A stretch of DNA of 37,430 bases from JBBRXZ01 sp038232415 (GTDB taxonomy: Bacteria > Patescibacteriota > Saccharimonadia > Saccharimonadales > UBA4665): the NCBI GenBank assembly GCA_038232415.1, contig JBBSHY010000007.1:1-37430 (forward strand), read 5' to 3'. Numbering within the stretch: the first letter of the stretch is position 1; each line of letters begins with the position of its first letter. Below are positions 22,911 to 29,721 of the stretch, piece after piece. Below the pieces are notes generated by a model. That model was not told where the DNA came from. It ran no database searches and was given only the letters and a program-made list of their open reading frames with translations. Both the position numbers and the translations under genes were made by a program.

Positions 22911-23997
22911 ACGTGATTATTATGAAGTTCTGGGTGTAAGTAAAGGAGCCAGCGCTGATGAGATAAAGAAGGCTTTTCGCCGGGCAGCGGTGGAACATCA
23001 CCCGGACCGCGGCGGCGATGAGGCAAAGTTCAAAGAGCTTAACGAGGCTTACGAAGTTCTTAAGGATGGAGAGAAGCGCAAACGTTATGACCAGTTTGGG
23101 CACGCCGGAGTAGGCGGTGCTAGCGGCGGCAGTCCGTTTGATGGAGGCTACAGCGGTCAGGGCCAGAATATAAATTTTGACTTTGGCGATCTGGGCCTGG
23201 GAGACATATTTGGTAGTTTTTTTGGCGGCGGTAATCAGCAGCAAAGACAGCGGCAGGCCCGCGGCCGCGATATTGAAGCCGGCGTAGAGATCAGCTTTGA
23301 ACAAGCCATCTTCGGTACAGAAGTTGACCTGAGCCTGACCCTGGATGATACCTGTGAACATTGTAAGGGCAGCACGGTAGAGCCTGGCCACGAACTTAAA
23401 ACCTGTGACCAGTGTAAAGGTTCCGGGCAAGTCACGAGCGTTTCCCGGACTATCTTTGGCAACATTCAGCAGGCCAGTGTCTGCCCTAAGTGCCGCGGTA
23501 GCGGCAAAGTTCCCGAAAAAGTCTGCTCTGTTTGCCGCGGCAACGGCACGCAGGCCAAGAAGCAGACTGTACAGCTCAAAATCCCTGCCGGTATCGATGA
23601 CGGTTCTACCATTCGTCTGCGTGAACACGGCGAAGCCATAGCCAATGGCCCTAAAGGTGACCTTTACGTTAACATCCGCGTTAAACCGCACAAGCAATTT
23701 ACTCGTGAAGGCGACTTAATACTAAGTGAAGAGCACATCGGCATGGTCGAAGCAGCTCTGGGTACTGAAATCGAGGTTAGTACGGTGGATGGTCCTATTC
23801 GCATGAAAGTACCGGCCGGCACTCAGTCCGGGTCGGACTTTAAACTATCTAATCATGGCGTACCAAACTTACGCGGCTCCAGCCGCGGTGCCCACATCGT
23901 GACCTTAATTGTCGACACCCCCACCAAACTCAGCAAGCAGCAACAGACTCTACTCCAAGAATTCCACTCACAGGCCAAAAAAAGCAAGCTATTTTAG
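22903..23997 (+). CDS. dnaJ: Chaperone protein DnaJ (Hsp40)
   Basis: The 364-residue type I DnaJ has a J domain with HPD (VEHHPDRGG), a Gly/Phe-rich linker, and four zinc motifs (CEHCKGST, CDQCKGSG, CPKCRGSG, CSVCRGNG). The C-terminal beta domains contain DLYVNIRVKPHKQFTREGDL. It delivers clients to DnaK and stimulates its ATPase. GTG at 22903 is the start, seven bases after AGGAG (22891-22895). No CIRCE is visible before it, so its control differs from that of dnaK. Confidence 0.98.
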   Translation: MAKRDYYEVLGVSKGASADEIKKAFRRAAVEHHPDRGGDEAKFKELNEAYEVLKDGEKRKRYDQFGHAGVGGASGGSPFDGGYSGQGQNINFDFGDLGLGDIFGSFFGGGNQQQRQRQARGRDIEAGVEISFEQAIFGTEVDLSLTLDDTCEHCKGSTVEPGHELKTCDQCKGSGQVTSVSRTIFGNIQQASVCPKCRGSGKVPEKVCSVCRGNGTQAKKQTVQLKIPAGIDDGSTIRLREHGEAIANGPKGDLYVNIRVKPHKQFTREGDLILSEEHIGMVEAALGTEIEVSTVDGPIRMKVPAGTQSGSDFKLSNHGVPNLRGSSRGAHIVTLIVDTPTKLSKQQQTLLQEFHSQAKKSKLF

Positions 23998-24022
23998 ACG
24001 TAGGCAATATAGCGATTATGCC

Positions 24023-24640
24023 CTATCGGTATTGACCATATTCCTGATGCTGCTGGGACTTGACAGTGGTCATTGCAGTTTCAGCGGTAGGTCGCACATC
24101 ATCTACTGACATGCCTTCTTCCCAAGTAGCTCCGCCTATAGCAATGTTGAATCCTGCCTCAACTAGATCTAGGTTGCCATCTAGGAAAGTCTGGGTATCT
24201 TCCTGCATTCGTTTTGTAACCCTATCTAATACTTCTGCGGGATCTCTAGGACTTTTCTTTTTACCCTTACCTCTTGGTTCACGATTAAGAACTACTAAGA
24301 ATTCGTCCCCCCCTAGCCGTGCTGCAATATCATTAGGACGTAAACCTCCTGTGATTACGTCAGCTGTACCAATTATGGCTTCATCACCTCGGTCGTGGCC
24401 GATCTTGTCATTAACTGCCTTTTGGTTAGTTCCGTCAATATATAGGATCGCTTGAGGCGACTTACTGTTAGCTAACAAATTTTCGAGGCCCCGCCTATTT
24501 AACAGGCCTGTAAGTTTGTCGTGTGTAGCCTCATGCTCCAATTTCCGATTCTTGTAATACAAGTATAAACCTACTCCACCCAAAGCCACATTTCCGGCTA
24601 AAGAGAGCTTAGGTACATTTTGCTTTTCAAACTGCAGCAT
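24023..24640 (-). CDS. GGDEF-domain protein, probable diguanylate cyclase with one membrane helix
   Basis: The 205-residue protein has one short hydrophobic segment (about 13-29) and a GGDEF domain: THDKLTGLLNRRG, GHDRGDEAI, RPND at 101-104 and GGDEF at 110-114. RxxD five residues before GGDEF is the inhibitory site that binds c-di-GMP. The usual DxDxFK motif reads DGTNQK, so the aromatic and second Asp are lost; the first Asp is kept. Activity is likely but not sure. The start at 24640 is chosen because TATAAT (24652-24647) lies six bases upstream on this strand; ATG 24664 is in frame. Confidence 0.87.
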   Translation of the reverse strand: MLQFEKQNVPKLSLAGNVALGGVGLYLYYKNRKLEHEATHDKLTGLLNRRGLENLLANSKSPQAILYIDGTNQKAVNDKIGHDRGDEAIIGTADVITGGLRPNDIAARLGGDEFLVVLNREPRGKGKKKSPRDPAEVLDRVTKRMQEDTQTFLDGNLDLVEAGFNIAIGGATWEEGMSVDDVRPTAETAMTTVKSQQHQEYGQYR

Positions 24641-24727
24641 AAATACATTATAGCATAAATACATAAAATTTACAACTTATAATATATTTAAATTGCTAAA
24701 TAATGTTTATGGATTAAAATGGACTAA

Positions 24728-24844
24728 ATGAACCGCCAACAACTTAATCAGTCCGGTTTTATACCTTTGCTCGTAACTGTATTATTAATCGTGGCAGTAG
24801 CTATCTATTTTGTTTACACTCGTGTTTTACATGCGACTCGCTAA
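24728..24844 (+). CDS. Pilin-like mini membrane protein (38 aa)
   Basis: The product is a polar N-terminus, then QSGFIPLLVTVLLIVAVAIY and a short basic tail. The Gly-Phe step before a hydrophobic helix resembles a prepilin peptidase site, though Glu at +5 is absent. TAAAAT at 24715-24720 is seven bases before the ATG, fitting the local leaderless pattern. It may be a minor pilus component or a plain single-helix protein. Confidence 0.5.
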   Translation: MNRQQLNQSGFIPLLVTVLLIVAVAIYFVYTRVLHATR

Positions 24845-24845
24845 A

Positions 24846-24874
24846 TTGACAAAAACTTTAGTATAAAGTATAGT
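24846..24874 (+). promoter_or_regulatory. Consensus promoter of the retropepsin/ATP-grasp operon
   Basis: TTGACA (24846-24851), 17 bases, TATAGT (24869-24874). Transcription should start about 12 bases before the ATG at 24894. Confidence 0.88.
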
Positions 24875-24893
24875 ATAGCCAAGTAATACAGAT

Positions 24894-26225
24894 ATGAAAA
24901 ATTTGCCGCATATAGGTACCATTGAACTTGTGTCGTTACCGGACGACCATATTCAAGCTGTCCCGGCCAAGATCGATACCGGGGCTGATAATTCATCTAT
25001 TTGGGCCAGCAATATCCACCTTAAAGACGGTAAATTAGTTTTTAACTTCTTTGCGCCAGGTAGTGTTTTCTACCGTGAAAAACCGGTGGTCAGTACAGCT
25101 TTCCGTACAACCACAGTCCGTAACTCCTTTGGCCACAAAGAATTCCGCTACAAAATCCGGCTGAAGGTCAAAATCGGCAAACGTACACTGTCGCGTTGGT
25201 TTACTCTTGCCAATCGATCGCGTAACAACTATCCCATTCTGCTTGGCCGCAATTTCCTCAAAAATAATTTTATAGTTGACGTGTCACGTAAGTATGTACT
25301 GAGTCAACAAACAGACCCCGTCAGGGTTTTGGTTTTTACTAATTTCCAGACCGAAACTGCTGCCTTTTTTGAACAGGTTAGTAAATCCAATACGATACCC
25401 ATAAATTATGAGTGTGTGGGCTATGATGAGCTCATGTATTTTATAAATGGCTCAGCCACGCGCGTCATTAATATTGTATCAGGTGAAGATTTAGCGAAAT
25501 ATCATTTCATTTATTTCAAAAATCATCACAAACGTGAATTCAGCTCTAGCGCAGCCGAATATTTACGTTACAAAGGCCGAGCCTTTGCTGACAAAGAATT
25601 TAATCAGTACATGTCCGCCAGTAAATTAAGTGAATATATGCGACTGAGTTGCTACGGCGTAAACGTGCCGCCGACAATTTGCGCGGCGACAAGCATCCTG
25701 AAAGTAAAGTACAGTGAATTAACCACAGTCCTTGGCTCGCCGTTCGTCTTGAAGGAAATGCATAGTGATAAGGGAAAATTTAACTATATTATTAAAAATG
25801 AAGAGGACTTTAAAGATATTTTGGCTAAGGCACCGGAAGCACATGTTTATTTGGCTCAAAAATTTATCCCGAACAACGGCTATTATCGCATATATGTGAT
25901 GGGCAAAGAGGTGGAACTCGCTATTTACCGTTCCCCAACCACTCACAAGGACAGGCTTAAAGATCATTTGAACAAGCCCAGGGGCAGCGTAAATGCCGTG
26001 AATGTACCATTAGATGAGGCCCCGGGCGAAGCCCAGGAATTAGCTATTCGTGCGGCTGATTGCATGAACCGCCAAGTTGCCGGCGTTGATTTGATCCACG
26101 ACAAAGAAACCGGGCAATGGTATGTACTGGAAACAAATAACGATCCTCAAATTCGCACCGGCTCATTTATAAATGCCAAAGCAGCTATGGTTGCAAAATA
26201 CTTCGAGCGGGAGTTAAATCAATAA
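24894..26225 (+). CDS. Fusion of RimB-like retropepsin domain and ATP-grasp ligase domain
   Basis: Residues 1-140 match the RimB/COG4067 retropepsin-like family: IGTIELVSLP, the aspartic protease triad D28-T29-G30-A31, and NYPILLGRNFL (the flap-to-core LLGR motif). Residues 150-443 look like an ATP-grasp fold: a DKEFNQYMSASKLSEYM region, FVLKEMHSDKGKFN, YRIYVMGKEVELA and the metal-binding VLETNNDP. RimB acts on poly-alpha-glutamate made by RimK in gamma-proteobacteria. Here hydrolase and ligase would be joined, and a second RimK follows three bases downstream. The substrate (a ribosomal protein tail, glutamate chains or a peptide) is unknown. Confidence 0.82.
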   Translation: MKNLPHIGTIELVSLPDDHIQAVPAKIDTGADNSSIWASNIHLKDGKLVFNFFAPGSVFYREKPVVSTAFRTTTVRNSFGHKEFRYKIRLKVKIGKRTLSRWFTLANRSRNNYPILLGRNFLKNNFIVDVSRKYVLSQQTDPVRVLVFTNFQTETAAFFEQVSKSNTIPINYECVGYDELMYFINGSATRVINIVSGEDLAKYHFIYFKNHHKREFSSSAAEYLRYKGRAFADKEFNQYMSASKLSEYMRLSCYGVNVPPTICAATSILKVKYSELTTVLGSPFVLKEMHSDKGKFNYIIKNEEDFKDILAKAPEAHVYLAQKFIPNNGYYRIYVMGKEVELAIYRSPTTHKDRLKDHLNKPRGSVNAVNVPLDEAPGEAQELAIRAADCMNRQVAGVDLIHDKETGQWYVLETNNDPQIRTGSFINAKAAMVAKYFERELNQ

Positions 26226-26228
26226 ACT

Positions 26229-27131
26229 ATGAGAATTGTTATTTTATCGAAAGGTGCCGCCAATTACTCCACTAAGCGCTTAAAAGAGGAGGCGGAAAAG
26301 CGTGGCCACGATGTCCGCATAATTAACTACACTAAATGTTATGTAACTGTTGAGCGCAGCAACCCGGTTGTTCATTATAAGGGGGGAACAGTGCTGGATG
26401 TTGACGCTATAATTCCACGCATTGCATCTAGTCTTACTAAATATGGTTCTGCCATAGTGCGCCAGTTTGAAATGCAGAACGTCTTTACTACTACCAGTTC
26501 AATTGCTATTGTGCGCTCCCGGGACAAACTGCGTAGTATGCAGCTCCTGGCCAAAGCCGGCGTAGACATACCAAAAACAGTGTTCGTGCGTGAAACAGCC
26601 GATTTTGACGGAGTATTGGAACAAGTTGGCGGCGCGCCGGTAATTATTAAGGTGGTCCGCGGTACGCATGGCAATGGTGTAGTGTTGGCCGAAACGCGTA
26701 AGGCAGCACTGGCTGTAATGCAGGCTTTCTACGTTGAAGGCGTCAACTTTTTGGTGCAGGAATTTATTTCGGAGAGCGCCGGTGTGGACCTCCGGGCACT
26801 GGTGGTTAATGGCAAAGTTGTGGCCAGTATGTTGCGCCAGAGCCTGGACGATGATTTCCGCTCGAACTTGCATCAAGGCGGGGAAGGTATACCTGTTAAG
26901 CTGACTCTTGACGAGCGTAATACGGCACAAAAAGCCGCTAAAGCAATGGGACTGGCGGTTTGCGGCGTCGACATGATGCGATCCAGCCGCGGACCATTGG
27001 TATTAGAAGTGAATTCCAGTCCCGGTTTAAGCATCGAAAAAGTGACGGGGCAAAACGTTGCTGAAAAGGTGATCGAATATATCGAACTGCCCGCCAAAGC
27101 CGGCCGCCGCAAAGACAAAGTCGGCGCCTAG
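26229..27131 (+). CDS. RimK-family alpha-L-amino-acid (glutamate) ligase
   Basis: The 300-residue ATP-grasp enzyme has an N-terminal Rossmann-like domain, RSRDKLRSMQLLAKAGVDIPKT, PVIIKVVRGTHGNGV (nucleotide lysine and glycine loop), DLRALVVNGKVVASM and the metal-binding VLEVNSSPGL. RimK adds Glu residues to the C-terminus of ribosomal protein S6 or makes free poly-glutamate. It forms a two-gene operon with the retropepsin/ATP-grasp fusion. RimK is the best name, but the substrate is not shown. Confidence 0.88.
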   Translation: MRIVILSKGAANYSTKRLKEEAEKRGHDVRIINYTKCYVTVERSNPVVHYKGGTVLDVDAIIPRIASSLTKYGSAIVRQFEMQNVFTTTSSIAIVRSRDKLRSMQLLAKAGVDIPKTVFVRETADFDGVLEQVGGAPVIIKVVRGTHGNGVVLAETRKAALAVMQAFYVEGVNFLVQEFISESAGVDLRALVVNGKVVASMLRQSLDDDFRSNLHQGGEGIPVKLTLDERNTAQKAAKAMGLAVCGVDMMRSSRGPLVLEVNSSPGLSIEKVTGQNVAEKVIEYIELPAKAGRRKDKVGA

Positions 27132-27186
27132 GGGCGGCTCACCTTATAATGCTCATGGTATAATTCGACTGAATAAGGAGAAATAT

Positions 27187-27219
27187 ATGCCGAACCCTTG
27201 CCAGCCTTCCATTAAGTAA
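27187..27219 (+). CDS. 10-codon leader peptide candidate
   Basis: AAGGAG (27175-27180) lies six bases before an ATG that opens MPNPCQPSIK and a stop. TATAAT boxes lie at 27145-27150 and 27159-27164. An inverted repeat GCCAGC (27200-27205) / GCTGGC (27223-27228) covers its end and the stop. Such an arrangement could regulate the membrane protein gene at 27257. Confidence 0.35.
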   Translation: MPNPCQPSIK

Positions 27220-27256
27220 TTAGCTGGCCAGGCGAGAAGCTATATAGTATGAGGAT

Positions 27257-27766
27257 ATGACACCTGTTATTACCCTTGCGGCTATAGTCTTAGTTCCAGT
27301 TCTATACCTGATGATTTTACGGGTTAATGCGGCGCTGGTGTTTTTGAGCCTGTGTCTGGGCGACGTGCTGGTGCAATTTGTGGCACCTGATGCCAACTCT
27401 TTTATGGCCTTATTCTCCGCCCATCTACCCGCGGGTATGGATAAAGGCAACGAAACTATTAAAATAATCCTTTTATTACTACCGGTCGTACTGACCTCTG
27501 TTTTTATGATCCGGACTGTTAAGGGGCACGGCCGGCTTTTACTCAACCTGTTGCCGGCGGTTGGCGTAGGGCTACTGGGTGGCTTGCTGGTTGTGCCGCT
27601 CCTGCCGCCGGGCCTAAGCCATAACATTATTAATTCTTCATTGTGGTCACAGGTCCAACGCACTCAGGACCTTATAGTCGGTGCAAGTGCCTTAGTCTGT
27701 TTGTTAGTACTCTGGCTCCAGCGCCCCAAAACTGGCCATGCCAAGCATGGTAAGCATAAGTCATAG
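27257..27766 (+). CDS. Polytopic membrane protein of unknown function (169 aa)
   Basis: It has about four to five membrane helices (roughly 4-22, 28-42, 75-92, 100-125, 145-160) and a His/Lys-rich tail (TGHAKHGKHKS). Between the second and third helices lies an outer or inner loop with AGMDKGNETIKI. The layout is vaguely like CvpA-type proteins, but I do not assign a family. TATAGT (27243-27248) is eight bases before the ATG. Confidence 0.7.
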   Translation: MTPVITLAAIVLVPVLYLMILRVNAALVFLSLCLGDVLVQFVAPDANSFMALFSAHLPAGMDKGNETIKIILLLLPVVLTSVFMIRTVKGHGRLLLNLLPAVGVGLLGGLLVVPLLPPGLSHNIINSSLWSQVQRTQDLIVGASALVCLLVLWLQRPKTGHAKHGKHKS

Positions 27767-27767
27767 A

Positions 27768-27797
27768 TTGACTTTTAAGCCAAAAAACAGATAATAT
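27768..27797 (+). promoter_or_regulatory. Promoter of tRNA-Lys
   Basis: TTGACT (27768-27773), 18 bases, TAATAT (27792-27797). The tRNA body begins about 25 bases after the expected start. Confidence 0.65.
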
Positions 27798-27828
27798 AAG
27801 GAGTTATTTCGACTGCCCGCTACATTGC

Positions 27829-27905
27829 GGGCCCATAGCTCAGCCGGTTAGAGCACCTGCCTTTTAAGCAGGGTGTCGTGAGTTCGAGTCTCACTGGGCC
27901 CTCCA
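27829..27905 (+). tRNA. tRNA-Lys (anticodon UUU, CCA encoded)
   Basis: Acceptor GGGCCCA pairs with TGGGCCC, D-arm GCTC/GAGC, anticodon arm CCTGC-CTTTTAA-GCAGG with TTT at 27863-27865, variable loop GTGTC, T-arm GTGAG-TTCGAGT-CTCAC, then T73 and CCA. All stems pair. Its last 58 bases are repeated in decayed form at 28370-28427. Confidence 0.97.
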
Positions 27906-27943
27906 AAATCATAATACCTTTAAGTTGATGCTATCATTGCATT

Positions 27944-28171
27944 ATGAAAATAGAGTTCTCAGGACATGCTCTTGATCAGCTAAGAACTCGTTCAAGAATC
28001 ACTAAATCAATAGTCCTGGATACTTTACATCATCCAGATGAAACCTTGTTATCTTATCGGGACCGCCAACTCTACCGTAAACATTATGGAGGGGAAGTGC
28101 TTTAGATTGTAACCATCAAAGAGGATAATAAGATTATCGTCATTACTCAATATTTTTGGAGCAATAATTAA
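27944..28171 (+). pseudogene. DUF4258-type protein (toxin-like) with in-frame amber codon
   Basis: A 75-codon frame reads continuously except for TAG at 28103-28105 (codon 54). The product before it, MKIEFSGHALDQLRTRSRI and on to RQLYRKHYGGEVL, and the part after it, IVTIKEDNKIIVITQYFW, together match the DUF4258 pattern: a His near the start, an RxRxI helix, YR/RK in the middle and a final V-x-T-x-Y/F strand. DUF4258 proteins often sit before a DUF2283 gene in toxin-antitoxin-like pairs, as here, with stop and next start overlapping by one base. It is either a dead gene or is read through at the amber codon. Confidence 0.75.
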
Positions 28172-28389
28172 TGAAAATTACTTATGATAAGTCAGTTGAT
28201 GCAATGTACATAAAGTTGAACGAAAAGGTTGCATATCAATCAAGCAAAAAGGTCACGGACGATGTTTTAATTGATTACTCGAAAGATGGAAAAGTAGTTG
28301 GAGTCGAGATTTTGGCTGCCTCTAAGAATGCTCTTTTACCTCTTGGAAAAGCTACTGTCCCAATTGAGCTTAGAGCCCCTGCCTTTTAA
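28171..28389 (+). CDS. DUF2283-family protein (antitoxin-like)
   Basis: The 72-residue protein has the DUF2283 pattern: MKITYDKSVDAMYIKLNEK, DDVLIDYSKDGKVVGVEIL. The family is known as the partner of DUF4258 proteins and is thought to be the antitoxin. The last six residues, LRAPAF, and the stop codon are encoded by the tRNA-Lys remnant that begins at 28370, and the stop uses bases that correspond to the tRNA's anticodon loop. The frame is intact although the DUF4258 gene is interrupted. Confidence 0.85.
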   Translation: MKITYDKSVDAMYIKLNEKVAYQSSKKVTDDVLIDYSKDGKVVGVEILAASKNALLPLGKATVPIELRAPAF

Positions 28390-28427
28390 GAGGGTTGTGG
28401 TGAGTCCGAGTCCTGCCGGACCCTCCA
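28370..28427 (+). repeat. Decayed copy of the tRNA-Lys 3' part (att-like remnant)
   Basis: It aligns without gaps to 27848-27905 (47 of 58 positions identical), from the D-arm end through the anticodon loop (identical CCTGCCTTTTAAG) to CTCCA. The anticodon and T stems no longer pair well, and no 5' half precedes it, so it is not a working tRNA. Confidence 0.85.
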
Positions 28428-28501
28428 CATGACGTATTCAAGTGAAATAAATTATAGTTAGAAAAGCACAAACTACATTATAGTTCTTCAAAAGGCAGAT
28501 T

Positions 28502-28873
28502 ATGTTTAAAGAAGATATCTATAAATTGGCTAAAGAAAATAACAACTTCCGCAAGGTTATAAAAACCGGTAAGCATAGCCAGATAGTACTAATGAGTATA
28601 CCGCCCGCAGGCGACATTGGACTAGAAACGCACAAAGGTAATGACCAGGCACTATTCTTTGTAGCAGGAAAGGGCGAAGCCACGGTAGGCGGTAAAATCG
28701 GTGCCTTTAAAGAAAATGACGTGGTATTTGTCCCAGCCGGCACGGAGCACAACTTTAAGAACACCGGGTCTGATGATCTGAAACTTTTTACCATCTACGC
28801 CCCGCCACACCATCCTGAAGGCACGGCCTATATAACCAAAGCAGATGCGGAAGCTGACGAAAACGATAAATAA
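28502..28873 (+). CDS. Cupin-domain protein
   Basis: The 123-residue single cupin has motif 1 with ETHKGNDQALFFVAGKGEATVG and motif 2 with VFVPAGTEHNF, keeping the His and Glu-type metal ligands (His in THKG, Gln/Glu region, His in EHNF). This small group of bacterial cupins is widespread, but its substrate is unknown. Upstream, AAAAGGCAG serves as the ribosome site. It stands alone just after the tRNA-Lys island. Confidence 0.88.
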   Translation: MFKEDIYKLAKENNNFRKVIKTGKHSQIVLMSIPPAGDIGLETHKGNDQALFFVAGKGEATVGGKIGAFKENDVVFVPAGTEHNFKNTGSDDLKLFTIYAPPHHPEGTAYITKADAEADENDK

Positions 28874-29044
28874 ACAGTAACTATGGTTGCTTAAAACGCC
28901 TCCGTTGGCCTCCGAGTATTAAAAATAATATGTATAGCTTGAGCTATAAGACCTGAACTATAAGATAAATCACTGTGTATAAGCATTCAAAGCCTTACGC
29001 TGAGGTTACTTAAGTAGATTAATAATTGGAAAGGCGCTAGAAGC

Positions 29045-29179
29045 ATGAAGGCTGTAGTATACAAGGAAGGCAAGCTAAAGTCTGGTAATTCTGATAAAAA
29101 AGTAACAAGCAGAAAGCAAGCCGTGGCGATTGGCCTTTCGCAAGCCAGGAAAAAAGGCGCCAAAGCGCCGAAGAACTAG
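29045..29179 (+). CDS. DUF6496-like small basic protein (44 aa)
   Basis: The product starts MKAVVYKEGKLKSGNSDKK and continues VTSRKQAVAIGLSQARKKG. The KEGKLKSGSxKKVxSRKQAIAIALSEA pattern is that of DUF6496, a short Lys/Arg-rich protein family of unknown role found in many bacteria and phages. Such proteins may bind nucleic acid. GGAAAGG lies upstream of the ATG. The 171-base gap before it holds only a TATAGCT/AGCTATA palindrome at 28933-28948. Confidence 0.7.
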   Translation: MKAVVYKEGKLKSGNSDKKVTSRKQAVAIGLSQARKKGAKAPKN

Positions 29180-29222
29180 CAATACTAATTGAGTTAACGG
29201 CGTTAAGTGTTAAACTGAGGTT

Positions 29223-29609
29223 ATGAGCGTACCTGTCACTGATCGCCGGATGGCTGAGAACGAAGTCGTATTCCGCGGATTCAATGAAGAGCTACTTAAA
29301 TGGCAAGATCAATTTAAGAATATAGCAGTCAAAGAAGGTCAACCCCTTCAAGAATTTGATGCTGATGTGCCGCTATATTTTTATTGTGAATGTTCCGATG
29401 AAAACTGCCGGAAACGTATAAAAATCAGCCCTAATGATTACACTAAAATACATAAAGTTAAAGACACATTCACAATAATTTGCGGGCATGAAGTTACTAA
29501 GATTGAAGATATAACAAATAAAGAATCTGAGTATTGCGTAGTCACTAAACATTTCCATCCGCCGCAATCGGCCGATAAACTTAACCCTACAAAAGTAGAT
29601 AATAAATAG
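29223..29609 (+). CDS. Conserved hypothetical protein with Cys-rich motif (128 aa)
   Basis: The core FYCECSDENCRKRIKISPNDY, then CGHEV, resembles a protein family common in Actinobacteria and relatives, with CEC-x4-C, a helix of the form xxEYxxVR, and a final GHE. The Cys and His could bind a metal. The N-terminal helix (MAENEVVFRGFNEELLKWQ) also fits that family. No function is known. GAGG lies three bases before the ATG. Confidence 0.7.
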   Translation: MSVPVTDRRMAENEVVFRGFNEELLKWQDQFKNIAVKEGQPLQEFDADVPLYFYCECSDENCRKRIKISPNDYTKIHKVKDTFTIICGHEVTKIEDITNKESEYCVVTKHFHPPQSADKLNPTKVDNK

Positions 29610-29721
29610 TTAAGCCCCAACTAATATTTAAACGGGTAGCATGTGACTGTATATTGCAAAACAGCGGTGCAGGTCTTATGCTTATGGTAACTAATTATTT
29701 TAACTTATAAGGACTCTCAAA

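Noticed and set aside
22882..23697. 271-codon open frame on the minus strand inside dnaJ
   Set aside because: dnaJ is certain on the plus strand. The antisense frame has no ribosome site or family features and follows from the codon bias of dnaJ.
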